Shown here piece after piece: positions 35,090-45,368 of a DNA stretch of 64,000 bases; the stretch's first letter is position 1, and every line of letters starts with the position of its first letter. Made by a program: the position numbers and the translations under genes. The stretch comes from Yponomeuta sedellus (lineage: Eukaryota; Arthropoda; Insecta; Lepidoptera; Yponomeutidae): assembly GCA_934045075.1 (NCBI GenBank), contig OW203724.1, positions 1,294,501-1,358,500 of the forward strand. Reading direction: 5' to 3'. The notes under the pieces were generated by a model, which ran no database searches, was not told the DNA's origin, and saw only the letters and a list, made by a program, of their open reading frames with translations.

Positions 35090-35433
35090 TCACCGGGAGG
35101 GGCGGGCCTCGGGGAAGGTCGACGCGCCCGAGGGATCTCTAGAAGTGTGATCGCTCGGCAGTCGAGTGGGCGTGGGGGCCGGAACGCGACGTCGGTCCTC
35201 GTGGGCGTCGACTGGGTCTCGAGGGAGCGCCGGCGCTCGTGAGAGTGGAGCCGGGGGCGCGGAGGGGTGTGCTTTAAGTCGGTGGCGCTCCAGCAGGCGG
35301 GCCTCGTGGAAGGAGCGCGGGCAGAGCGCGCAGCCGTGCCGCCGCCGGCCCGAGTGCGTCGCGGCGTGCCGCGCCAGCTGCGACGCCGTGTGAAAGGCCG
35401 CGGGGCACAAGGGGCAGCGCGCCGCCCGCTCGC
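35090..35433 (-). CDS. Exon 7 (terminal) of ZAD zinc-finger gene
   Basis: Acceptor GTGTGTGGCAG. It completes THSG|ER, then fingers CPLCPAAFHTASQLARHAATH and CALCPRSFHEARLLERHRLKAH, then a low-complexity tail to TGA. The tail region is repeated downstream (34640-35075). Confidence 0.85.
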
Positions 35434-38400
35434 CTGCCACACACCGCTCCGGTCGCAGATTCGGACGACTCCTCCCCCGAGATGGAGACGAAACGAGGGT
35501 AGCGATCGCCAAAATACGGAACGACATGTCTGTCCAGTCGTTCGTTCCCGGTTCTCGTAATACGAAACGAATATAGAATTGAAAAGTTTCAACTGTCGTA
35601 AGTACGATCGTATCTCAACACGTTCGTTTACATCTCGGGAAAGTCAAGTGATATTTCGCATAGGCGTGTCTTAGGCGTGGATTATTTTTCTGAGCGGCCC
35701 GACTCCGGAGACTCCATCACTAGTAATCTACGCTAAATGAATTATTTCTATTATTTTTACTTGCATATTACCGGCTGCCCCGCCGATGCGAACGGCTACT
35801 AAATATTTTTCATTTCTTATACTCGGAAAGTAGTGTTGTTTTGATCTGATTATTGGGTGGAAAATGCTGCTTCCCATAGAGAGGGAAAAACTCATTCAAA
35901 TTACTTCCCACCTAAGGGCCGGAATGAACTTCAAAAACAGAACTACTGTCAACTGTGAAGAGTTTTATGTAAAAAAAAAACCAGTTAAATAAAATGCTGC
36001 GGCCATGTGAGTAAGTATAGCTAAGCCGCCAGTGTGAACTTAGCGCAAACTTCTTTGAGCGGTATAAGCCGCAACAATTACGCGGTGAGTTCCATATTTA
36101 AAAAGTCGACATAAATTGGTGGGATACTAATCTGTTATATGTATCTGTGACAGAATTCAAAAAAATAGGTAATAATCTTTATATTATCAATAAATAGTTT
36201 CGATAAACAACTAATTTTATTTTCCTCATATTCGAATTGAAAAGTAGAGTGTTCAACACGGTTAAAGGACCGTTTCGACCCTCGGTTAACTGTTCGCGCG
36301 AGAATCGACGCGACGTAATCATGAATCTGTGGTCACTCATCGTTCATTACTCTGGGTCGCCCCGGTGCCGTCGCCCGTGCCGCTCGCTCGCTACTAATTT
36401 ATCCAGCCATCTGCACACACATTCGCACTGTGACCGCGTGATAAGTGCTCGAATTCTCGTAAAGTGATAGGCATCCGCTGAAAATCAGCGCCGTAGTCCT
36501 GCTGCGGCATTAAGCTGAGCGGAAACCTTTTTGGTACCTACTTTGTAAACTTTAGGTTCTATATTAAGCATAAGCTATTGTATTCAATATCTGTAGTACC
36601 AAATAAATATTTTTCTATTTCTATTTCTATTTGGTGACCAAGAAACTTTATCAGCTCAAAGAACAATATATTGACAATATTAGACTATAAGTGAACAGTG
36701 CAGGAGTGTTCTCCGTACGCTGGACGCATCAGCTCATCCATCACCGCTCATCATCTGCCCAACAGCTAAAGCGAGCCATCATCCACCATCACCAAGTAAG
36801 TCCATTCACTTCACCTCCCATTCCGCTCTCTCAACCGACCCATCGTGAGGTAGACCTAGCCGACACTGGCTAACTACCATTTTTGGTCCTTCGAGCCGGA
36901 ATCTACTAATAGTAGATTCCGGCTCGAAGGACCAAAAATGGTAGTGGAATAATTCCACCGGCGCGAGCGCTCACCGGAGTGCGTCCTGAGGTGCGCGACG
37001 AGGGAGGCCTTCCGCTTGTACCGGCGCGCGCACACGTGGCAGGCGAAGGGGCGCGCGGGCTCGTGCGCGCGCGCGTGGCTGGCCAGCTCGGCGCGGCGCG
37101 CGAACACGCGCGGGCAGCGCGCGCACGCGTGCGGGCGGCCGCGCGCCTGGTCGCGCAGGTGGCGCGCCAGGTAGTGCGGCTGCGCGAACACGCGCGCGCA
37201 GTGCGGGCACGCCGCCGCCGCGCGCGCCGCGTGCACCGAGCGCACGTGCAGCTGCGGGCCGCACGCTGGGCTCAAAGTGGACACTTTTGCGACGCGCACC
37301 CAATTCGGGATGCAAAAAAAAAAAAAAAAGAGAACCAATTAAAACTGTTTTTATACGGATTTATGCTCGTTTATTACATTTTTACAATTTTCCAACGTTT
37401 CGGCACTTTTTCAGGTGCCGTGGTCCCGGATGACTGAAAAACACCGGGACCACGGCACCTGAAAGAGTGCCGAAACGTTGGAAAATTGTAAAAATTTAAT
37501 AAACGAGCATAAATCCGTATAAAAACAGTTTTAATTATGTCTACAGCTCGTGTTAACCTTAGAAAATACTAAAAAGAGAACCGCCTGAATCGAAAACCAT
37601 TGCGAGCTTAGCATTCAAACTACAGTATTTTTAATGTAAGAGATTTTTATCATGAAAGTTGAGCCTTATTTTGAGTAAATAATAATATTTAAATGTCCTT
37701 CATATGACCTCCGAGGACCTCTATGATGACGTCACATGGTAAATCGTCTGTGGTAGTAGTTATTCTGTGGAAAAACTACCAATAGCCTGTCAACTTCATC
37801 TGTCAAACACATCGATGTCATTCACATGTCACACTAAACCACAGACAAATCCAATCGCGAGCTCTACCTACACACAGTGTATGTAACATATGACGTCACG
37901 CCGAATAATATTCATTTCAATTAAATAACAATGATAAACTCGATTAATCACGAAAAAAATGAAATTAGTTTCTTAAAATTACGTCTACCATCAGAATATA
38001 AAATAAAATCCGATAATAAAAAAAAAAACTTTGCATCCCTAAATATTTTGTGCTATCGTTATCAACCCTTGTATGTCCCCACTGCTGGGGCACGGTCTCT
38101 TCCTGCATCGCAGGAAGGTTAGACCATACTCCACCACGGGGGCCAAGTCCAGGTTGGTGGAGGATTGTAAGACAGTGGCGGGCCTTACTGTCAGAAGTTA
38201 ACAAGCCGCCCATAAGGCCTCTGACAAGGCTTTACAACTGCCATTATATGACAGCCGGCACCAACGGCTTAACGTGCCTTGCGAAGCACGGAAGCGCTCG
38301 GAAAAATTCCAATAGCGGTAGTCACGGGATGCTCACCCATCCTGTACCTGACCGCGCCTGTTGTTGTTTAACCAAGTGATTGATTCCAATCACTCGGTTC

Positions 38401-41400
38401 GCCTAGGCCACGAGCGCTTCTTATTTTATGTAGTGTAACTTATTTTGCTAAACCTACACAAAGATATTGGTGATTTCTTAGGCTTTTTCTATGGAAGTGA
38501 ACCGTTTTTTTTGTTATTCTTTGTTCTTAAGATTTCTTAAGAAATTGTTTTCTGTGTTAAAATTTTGATCATATAAGCTACTAGCTGACCGAGAGAACTT
38601 CGTACCGTTTAACAGTCGATTCTTTAATTTTTTTCATTTTTCTCTCCGTAAGAACCATCCTGGTACTACAGGGAATATCCAAAAAAAGAATAAGCGAAAT
38701 CGGTTCAGCTGCTCTCGAGATTTGCGCTTACCAACACATTCGGGGATTCATTTTTATATTATAGATAGATATGATGGTACAACATGCTGGCATGTTTTAT
38801 TTTAGAAGACAAGTAGACTTAAATTATTGTCATCATACAAAGGTGCGAGTACGATGAACAGTTTAGCAAAGAAAAGAAAGTTAATATATTTGTCTGAGAA
38901 ATTAAAATCATTTTTTAAAAAAAAAAACAGGAGTTCCTAAATCCATCTTTCAATTAAGTTTAGTTTGTGCAAGTAGTATGTGGTAAAGAAAAGACTACTC
39001 CAGACCATATAAACTTTGAGGTGTTTTAAATCATATTTTTATAGAGACTTTAGGCCAAATTGCCAATCCGCGGTGGGCATGCGTGGTGGTAATTAAGCCC
39101 GCAGTGGGACGTTTATAAGCTACATAGAAAATAGACTAGTTTGAAAGCAGATACTCACGGTGAGGTTGGACTTCTTGGCGAAGATGCGGCCGCAGTGGTC
39201 GCAAACGAAGCGCTCGGGCGCCGGGTGCGCCGCCAGGTGCGCCGCCAGCGCCTCCTGCGTGTGGAACCTGCAGCCGCCCGCAACGATCAACCACACCCTT
39301 AACCACAATCTTGCAAGTTACAAAAACCGGATGTGGTCTAGTAAGTTACAAAATCTAGATCCCTCTAGTAACAAAACCGGGATCCGTTCGTGTAAATTAC
39401 AAAACCGGGATCCGTTAGTGTAAGTTACAAACCCCGAATCCGTTCATGTAAGTTACAAAACCGGAATCCGTTCGTGTAACTTACAAAACCGGGATCCGTT
39501 AGTGTAAGTTACAAAACCTGAATCCGTTCGTGTAAATTACAAAACCGGGATCCGTTCGTGTCAATTACAAAACTGGGATCCGTTAGTGTAAGTTACAAAG
39601 ATACAAAACCTGGATCCGTTCGTGTAAATTACAAAACCGGGATCCGTTAGTGTAAGTTACAAACCCGGTATCCGTTTGTGTAAGTTACAAAACCTGGATC
39701 CGTTCGTTACAAAACATACAGCGGGAGGTTGGTGATAATTCAGACAATCAACTGCTGGACATAAGTCTCTCCTAGGACACGCTTTAAAGACATAATGGCC
39801 GTCGAGGATTAGGCCGTAATCATCTCGCTTTGTTTTCTATAGTACCCAGTACATGTTTTCTACAGATCAAGAGCTTCTGCTGAAGAGACGCTGCCGCTCA
39901 ACTTCTTACGACATCCAAGGTATTCTTACACCGACAACCACACATATAGTCACAATCGGGATCAGGATTAAATGTATAACCATTTGAGAATCAATTTACC
40001 GACCATTTCCTGCACAGCGGCACGTGGCACTGCACCCCGCTCCGGTGGAAAAGCTCGTGGGTCCTCCACTTCTTGAGCGTGGCGAAGCGCTTGCCGCAGT
40101 GGTGGCAGCGGCCGCCGCGCGCGCTCAAGTGCGCCTGCCGCGCGTGGAACTCCGCCGCCAGCGCGCCGCGCCCGCGCGCCCATCCACACAGCGGGCACGC
40201 GGCGCGCTCGCCGGGGGCGAAGGCCCGGCTCTGGTGCTGCAGCCTGCCCGGGCAGACTACGCTTACAACCGTACATCGACTAGGGACACGGGTGGCCGTG
40301 CTCCGCAAGGTCCTGATTGGACAAAGGACCGAAGTGGAAGACGGGCACACGAGTCACAAAACTAAGATGATAACATCCTTTTTTTTTGCTGCACGAACGC
40401 GTGCTAAGTGTAACAGTGAAATTTCGAACCTCTACAATACTCTCTGAGTGCTTAGTGCGAGTTTGAATAACTTTACTACCGCGTTAATAGAGCATTGAGT
40501 AGTAAGTATGAGTACGTTAGCCGTTCGAACTGGCAAAACGCTGTCACAGTACAACTCGCACTCGCGTTTATTCATGTTTTGGCTGGTAAACGTGTTCACT
40601 TCTCAACGTAAACCATTACAACTCGCACTCAGCAATTTTAATTTCCATACTTTTCGCTACGTGGCGCTTCCTCGACGCCATAGAAATATGAGTTTACGTT
40701 AGAGCGATCGAGTAGTTAAAAAACTAGCACTAAGCACTCTGTATTACTTACAGGCAGTTACATCTGGCTGAAGTAATTTGCATCACTTGCAGCCTTGAGT
40801 ACCTACTTTGCAATTAGGTTTTACATCGGAATGATATCGCTGGGTTCGAGTACCGGCATGGGTGGAATTTTTAGCCTCTAAATAGGTTTTTAAAAACCAG
40901 GGCGTCGTTACATGGGAGGACATAATTATTATGTAAGGGAGGACAGTTTTTGAGGTTCGGAAGGTAGGCCGGCGGTCTGATGGGTCGACGGGCTTAAGAA
41001 CGAATGAGGAAGCGAAAAGGCCTATGCCCCATGGTACATATGTTAGTTAGATAGACGGATGCGCATCACACAAAATACATATAAAGGCACCTTTGAGTCA
41101 GAGTGATAAACAAACCTCATTAGTTTCAATAACATTCAATCATTATTATGATTTGCCTGCTTCGTCTCTGGACCATCTTTCACACCACGGCACTCGCGAT
41201 GGCACAGTTGCGTTTAAAGTTGGACACAAAGATGGACATTTTGATTTGACTGGACGGGCGTAGACGGGCGGGCGGACGAACAGACAGGCCGACGTGACAT
41301 GACATTATTGTTGAAAAGCGAAAAAGCATGCTCCACGTAAAAACAATACAACGTACCTATGAGCCACCATGTCGGCGAAGTCCCTGCCTTCGAAGTCACA

Positions 41401-44102
41401 AAGCGCACATCTCAGATCATTGTTCGCAAAGTGCTGCTCAAAGTGTCGCCTCAGTGAAGGCGCGTCGCTCGCCTTGTACTCGCATAGCCCTGGAGTGTCA
41501 AGATCAAAACTATAATTTCAGCTCAAACCTAAATTGCTCCATAAAGATAATGATGACTTACCACAACATAAAAAGGTTTCATGCTGCCTTTTAATATGGT
41601 TTGCTAGGCGTAACTTGGTAGCTGCAATATAATTGAAGTTTTATAACATATTGCATGGTTTATGTCGTACTACATACTTTTTTGATTTTTTTAAAACAAG
41701 TTATGATTTTTATTCCATTGGTGGCGACAGTTAGATACTGTATACAATTTACAATAATACATACTATAACCTACTCCACACTCGTCACAGATACATTTTT
41801 TCTTTTCACATTGTTTCTTCTTCTCTTGACTCCTCACACTATGTTTATTAGGCTTCGCATTATTTCGTTCGACATCTAGTTTCCTTAAACTGTCATTTGT
41901 TTTTAATTTCTTTTCCGTTGTAAGTAGTGCTTGTTTCTCAGCTTTGACTTCACTCAAACATTCCGAATTAGAGTCATCTTCAAATACAGTATGCTCATCA
42001 TTTGTTTCATGTTTCACATTGGTGGGTGTCTCTGCGACTTCAACCTTTATGGCCTTTTCATCATGTTTGTACACAGGGCAGTCGAATGGTATTTTACCAC
42101 GTTCCTGAAATAAAGGATAAATAGCGATTGACAATGGTCGCTGTCCAAAATATTGACAATAGTTAACATAATGATACAGTTACAAATTAATAATATTCAC
42201 TGATTTCTTGTATATTTCAACCATTTTTCACACACGAATGAATAAGTTTAAACAAAAAATGTCAAGATTTTGACATCTCAGTAACCCCTTTTATGTCTGC
42301 GAAGATTTAAAGGTGTCTCTTTAGTTTTGTACCCAAGCGCCTTAATGGGTAGAATAACGAGGCAGTCAATAATATAAATGGTGCTTTCCTAAATAACATT
42401 GTAAAAGTTGTTCAGTATGATGAATAGAACACCGAAGTAGAATCCTACTTCTCATAAATGTTATACCAGGTTCTGCGTCCACTGAGAGTCTCGCCAGAAT
42501 GTCTCGGACTGCTCGCAGGTCCGCTTGAACTTGGCAAACTGCTCCACCAGCGACGAGCACTCGCCGCACAGGGTCGCGCCCGGCAGCTGCTGCTCAGGGA
42601 TCTGGGGAAAATTATTTATGTACTTTAAATATGCTATGCACTTTCTCAAATAAAAGTTTACAAACTTGGTAGGAAAGAAATAAGTTACACTCATAAGAAC
42701 ATATTATTAAATTTGCATTTTTTTATTTTTAATATGGAATATGGGTTGCCACATGGTTTTTATGCTGTGCTCTGTAAAAGACCTGCAGCAGCATTATGCA
42801 GGCTCTGCATTAACATTAATAGCCTAACTATGATAGCGGAAAGGGTAGATAGCCGATGCACACAGATACAGATTAAGTCTCTGTCAAATCAGATGCAAAA
42901 AGCAGCTTAGCAGTAAGTAGTATAATTTATTATTGTTAAGAGACTTCTAAAGGGGTAGTATTTTTACTGCAATATGTGGCCGATAATTATTGGTGTCTTT
43001 ATCTAACATGTGAGTAGGAGAGGGACATCAATAGTTGCGGCCACATATTGCAGTAAAAATTTGTCCCGTTTAGAAGCCCCTTTACTAACATAGTTTTTTT
43101 AAGTAACCATTGTTACTAACATTATATGGGTACGGCCTGAAGCAAAGAATTATTATTTTATCTTATTTTTAATACTCTGTAGGTAATTTTTTTTAAATTT
43201 TACGTCATAAAATAAAGACTTATGTTATCATAAAAAATTTGTAACATGCATGAGCAAAACAGAAACATTTTTTTTTGTCTTATTGGGTATGCTATCAGTC
43301 GCCAGACTTTAATCAGATTGTTTTAAAGATTGAATAGCGTTTGGGAGGTCAGACTACTCTCTGCAACTCCTTCATGAGTCAAGTTTTAAAATCATTATGA
43401 TCCAATGCATGTAATATCTAAAAAAACAAAAAGAAATTAATAAATTTAAAAACATATAATTATTTGCTTTCACATGTCATTAGTTAGGGCAGGGTAGTTA
43501 AAAATAAAATTGTAATTATAAAAGGAAACACAATTATGTCATTGCCCAAGACGGAAAGCAAACATTCAGTCTGGTGTCAGTTCAGTCCGTGACCTTTTTC
43601 AAGCTCGGATTGATTGCCGGTCTGGCATCAATGCGAGCATGAAGCATCAAAATATTCAAATATCCGTCAGTCTGGTCCATCAGTCCACAGAATAGACAAT
43701 CAGTCTGCTGTTAGTCTAACCAGACCGATGGAATTGACTGCCATCAGTCTAACCAGACTGATGGAATTGACTGACGCCAGACTGAATGTGTAAACTCCGC
43801 TTTAGGATGTCAAAATAGTGTAAAATAACAGCTATTGCTGTGCCAGTGAGAGACATTGAACACAGTTTTATATAGCCAAATGACAACTGGGAGCTGACGG
43901 GTGCTGTTAAGTCGCCCATAGGGTCGCGAATGCCAAAAGGGTCAGAATCTCGAGGAACAAGATAGAAGCCTACCTCAGTGTGTACACAGAACTGGTAGAG
44001 GTCCCGCCAGCCGTCACTGGCCAGGCGCGTGCCGTGGGTAAAGTTCGACCCAAGGCAGGCGCGGCACGCCCGCGGCAGCCCGCCGTCCCCGGGTCTGGCC
44101 AT
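35090..44102 (-). CDS. ZAD-type C2H2 zinc-finger protein (7 exons)
   Basis: Joined exons (minus) 44102-43974, 42601-42467, 42104-41765, 40256-40004, 39267-39159, 37251-36975 and 35433-35090 give 1587 nt, 528 residues. All junctions are GT/AG and in phase. The N-terminal ZAD (zinc-finger-associated domain, insect-specific, dimerising) has CRAC in exon 1 and CGEC in exon 2. Exon 3 is an acidic/lysine-rich linker. Exons 4-7 encode about nine C2H2 fingers ending with the THSGE linker and RHRLKAH, then a Ser/Pro/Arg tail. Three fingers are split exactly by introns and rejoin with correct Cys-x12-His spacing, which fixes the splice choices. Expected role: nuclear DNA-binding regulator. Weakest point: the exon 3-4 join, where the finger starting CICDECGVGY lacks a good His pair. 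Confidence 0.85.
36275..36880 (+). mobile_element. Dispersed repeat with a conserved 60-codon frame (copy A)
   Basis: Shared with 60487-60940 (-). Both copies keep an open 60-residue frame (36691-36873 here) starting NSAGVFSVRWTHQLIHHRSS, differing at only two residues. GGTGACCAAGAAACTTT precedes it and resembles the primer-binding area after an LTR, so it may be the start of an LTR retrotransposon internal region. Inference only. Confidence 0.55.
36873..36945. repeat. 73-bp perfect palindrome (36-bp arms)
   Basis: ACTACCATTTTTGGTCCTTC... meets its exact reverse complement with a 1-base centre at 36909. Located 29 bp past the exon 6 donor, so it could fold next to a splice site in the pre-mRNA. 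Confidence 0.9.
36975..37251 (-). CDS. Exon 6 of ZAD zinc-finger gene
   Basis: Begins LHVRSVH, completing a finger started in exon 5 (CDHCGRIFAKKSNLT). Three full fingers follow: CPHCARVFAQPHYLARH, CARCPRVFARRAELASH and CHVCARRYKRKASLVAH. Donor G|GTGAGC. Extremely GC-rich, so other frames are open too but meaningless. Confidence 0.88.
37301..38039. mobile_element. MITE (TIR CAATTCGGGATGCAAA) interrupted by a palindrome
   Basis: The same element, uninterrupted, lies at 63483-63937. Here the left end carries palindromic element copy 2 (37337-37570). It sits 50 bp upstream of the exon 6 acceptor. A 5S-like SINE abuts its right end. Confidence 0.85.
37337..37570. mobile_element. Palindromic element (copy 2) with 12-bp TSD
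   Basis: Arms nearly identical to copy 1 with a 14-base loop. AAAAAGAGAACC occurs at 37325-37336 and 37571-37582. The paralogous MITE at 63483 has a single AGTGAACTGCC at this place, so the empty site is visible and confirms the duplication. Confidence 0.9.
38056..38420 (-). mobile_element. 5S-rRNA-like SINE, full length
   Basis: Minus strand from GAAGCGCTCGTGGCCTAG to GTTGATAACG; head and tail both complete. Confidence 0.8.
38581..38765 (-). mobile_element. Helitron-like element (Lep1-type)
   Basis: On the minus strand it begins TCTATAATATAAAAATGAAT and ends GGTCAGCTAG (CTAG end). The body has GCGCAAATCTCGAGAGCAGC and GAACCGATTTCGCT. No terminal inverted repeats, as in Helitrons. Tandem relatives lie at 59228-59614. 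Confidence 0.75.
39159..39267 (-). CDS. Exon 5 of ZAD zinc-finger gene
   Basis: Its first base completes the Trp codon of CRKW and yields FHTQEALAAHLAAH, finishing the exon 4 finger. CDHCGRIFAKKSNLT then starts the next, donor ACC|GTGAGT. Confidence 0.88.
39313..39715. repeat. Minisatellite, about 29-bp unit, about 13 copies
   Basis: Unit like TTACAAAACCGGGATCCGTT + (C/A)GTGTAAG. It lies in intron 4 about 45 bp upstream of the exon 5 acceptor of the zinc-finger gene. Units differ by a few bases; one is partly duplicated near 39601. Confidence 0.9.
40004..40256 (-). CDS. Exon 4 of ZAD zinc-finger gene
   Basis: Fingers CPLCGWARGRGALAAEFH and CHHCGKRFATLKKWRTH, and the start of CHVPLCRKW. The donor is the unusual TG|GTCGGT, chosen because only it restores Cys-x12-His with exon 5; a stronger-looking GTAAAT four bases on would break the frame. 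Confidence 0.8.
40257..41764 (-). other. Intron 3 of ZAD zinc-finger gene
   Basis: 40745-40898 is a mosaic of the tRNA-like repeat: its upstream block in one orientation (TTACAGGCAGTTACATCTG) joined to the B-box/tail in the other (GGTTCGAGTACCGGCATGGG). The rest is unassigned. A missed small exon here is possible. Confidence 0.5.
41765..42104 (-). CDS. Exon 3 of ZAD zinc-finger gene (acidic/basic linker)
   Basis: Acceptor TTTATTTCAG, donor A|GTATGT. Encodes GKIPFDCPVYKHDEKAIKVE, an acidic stretch, then a lysine-rich stretch and CICDECGVGY. AT-rich and low in GC at third positions, unlike the finger exons. Confidence 0.8.
42467..42601 (-). CDS. Exon 2 of ZAD zinc-finger gene (second half of ZAD)
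   Basis: Acceptor TTTTCCCCAG, donor CTG|GTATAA. Encodes IPEQQLPGATLCGECSSLVE, then FAKFKRTCEQSETFWRDSQ, the CxxC and helix of the ZAD fold. Confidence 0.85.
42933..43090. mobile_element. MITE with ~65-bp TIRs
   Basis: TTTTTACTGCAATATGTGGCC and its inverse flank a short centre; outer ends TGTTAAGAGACTTCTAAAGG versus the inverted TGTTAGTAAAGGGGCTTCTA. Lies in zinc-finger gene intron 1. Confidence 0.8.
43091..43552. other. Unassigned intron 1 DNA
   Basis: AT-rich; nothing recognised. Confidence 0.35.
43553..43804. mobile_element. MITE with CAGTCTGG repeats
   Basis: Ends CATTCAGTCTGGTGTCAGT and its inverse are near the borders. Inside, AGTCTAACCAGAC(T/C)GATGG occurs twice in tandem (43713-43775). 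Confidence 0.7.
43974..44102 (-). CDS. Exon 1 of ZAD zinc-finger gene (start, first half of ZAD)
   Basis: Starts MARPGDGGLPRACRACLGSN with the first ZAD CxxC at residues 13-16. Donor GAG|GTAGGC. The only ATG in frame before the CxxC. Confidence 0.85.
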
Positions 44103-44625
44103 CGGGCGTCAGCGGGGAAAGGACGTGCTAATACACTAAAGGTACTAACGCCCTGTTTTGAACGTTTTGGTCAGGTATCAGTAAACCACATTTAGCACAT
44201 AAACCAATAATTTAATGATGTGTGGGTTCCTTACAAACCTGAGACAAAAATCATTTATTTAGGCCCTTCAATTATTAGGTATTTTCTGTACCTACAACAC
44301 ATTTTTCAGATTTTCGAACCAAACCCACACCAAATACAATACAGACAGATCCACAGACTAGGAAAATAAATTCACACGTTCACAACACAACAAACAACAC
44401 AAATCAAATCACACAACGGTTAAGAACAGATGTGAATCGACCAATAGAAACGGCCGGAATTTAGTGGAGACGTCAATTGTCAGCTAGTCAATCGTAGGGC
44501 TGTGACAATATGCTATAAAAAATCTATCGATATACCAGGGAATTCATTTAATGGTGACTGTTTCGTAGTTGTTTACTGTGTTTACATAATGATATCAGTT
44601 AAGTATGGGGTACATATATTCAAGA
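44103..44625. other. Upstream flank of the zinc-finger gene
   Basis: Presumably its 5'UTR and promoter. No TATA box evident; no other feature recognised. Confidence 0.35.
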
Positions 44626-45368
44626 TCAGACATAAATTACAAAAGTTCTAGCAATGATAAGAAGTTGGGGTAGGCGCGCGACTAAACCGGTTTGGTCACG
44701 GGGATTTAGTCGTTGCGCGAATTCCGTCAATTGGAATCTTATTGGAACTATACAGGTTAACATGGGGTACTTATTGGCAATCCTACACAATGGCTTTGAA
44801 CATTGCAAGCAAACTGGTCGATTGCAGCCCACACATGAATGTATTGTTTTCCTATGTAGGTTTGCTGGACAAAGCCTACATGTTTTTCGAGAACCAGGAA
44901 CTCCTTCTTCATCTCCAGGTTCAGCAGGTGGCATATCAGGTCCCAGAACGCGGTTCAAAGTCATTCTCAATTCTTTGGGTAGTTTTGTATTGACAACGCG
45001 TCTTTGCATTTGGGGATTTTTTTACCGTAATAGTATTTTTTTCTTTGAAAGTTTGATAGCGGAATGTCTTCATCAGAACTCTCATCTGTTTGAACTTCGT
45101 TTCTCACTCTTACTTCATCTTCAGCTATCAATATGTCGCTTTCACCATCGTCGTCGCTTTCGTGGGCTTGAATCAAGTTTTTTTCGGAGATCAAACAGTC
45201 TGCAATGTCATCTTCATTATCTGATTCATCGGAGGCTTCAAAAAGAGCAAAAATCTCATCTTCCAATGAAGGGTTTCCTTACCGCAAAACTTTCTTCCCA
45301 GACGGATTTTCAGAAGATGTGCTCGACCTTTTGATTCCCGACGTACTAGGTTGATTATTATTATCCAT
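44626..45368 (-). pseudogene. piggyBac-like transposase relic, internally deleted
   Basis: The minus strand starts MDNNNQPSTSGIKRSSTSSE (ATG at 45368) and meets a stop soon after SGKKVLR. It continues in frame through the acidic region DEIFALFEASDESDNEDD to FQRKKYYYGKKIPKC. It then jumps, with a frame change near 45000, to the C-terminal part LPKELRMTLNRVLGP and the Cys-rich finger KTCRLCPANLHRKTIHSC...CLQCSKPLC. Acidic N terminus plus C-terminal cross-brace zinc finger is the piggyBac plan; the catalytic DDD core between them is gone. Not functional. A TTAA near 45635 may mark one end. Confidence 0.75.

Larger units (their letters stand above)
35434..36974 (-). other. Intron 6 with dispersed repeat and giant hairpin
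   Basis: 36275-36469 plus 36630-36880 match 60487-60940 in Trim9 in opposite orientation. 36470-36629 is an insertion ending in (TTTCTA)n, like a SINE/LINE tail. 36873-36945 is a perfect palindrome. 35600-36270 is unassigned. Confidence 0.6.

Noticed and set aside
36971..37437. Other open frames over zinc-finger exon 6, on both strands
   Set aside because: Arg/Ala-rich shadows caused by very high GC; only one minus frame gives C2H2 fingers that join neighbouring exons.
40005..40010. Stronger-looking donor GTAAAT for zinc-finger exon 4
   Set aside because: It would shift the frame into exon 5 and break the Cys-x12-His finger; the weaker GTCGGT restores it exactly.
44626..45368. A domesticated piggyBac host gene
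   Set aside because: Early stop, frame change and loss of the catalytic core; no exon structure.
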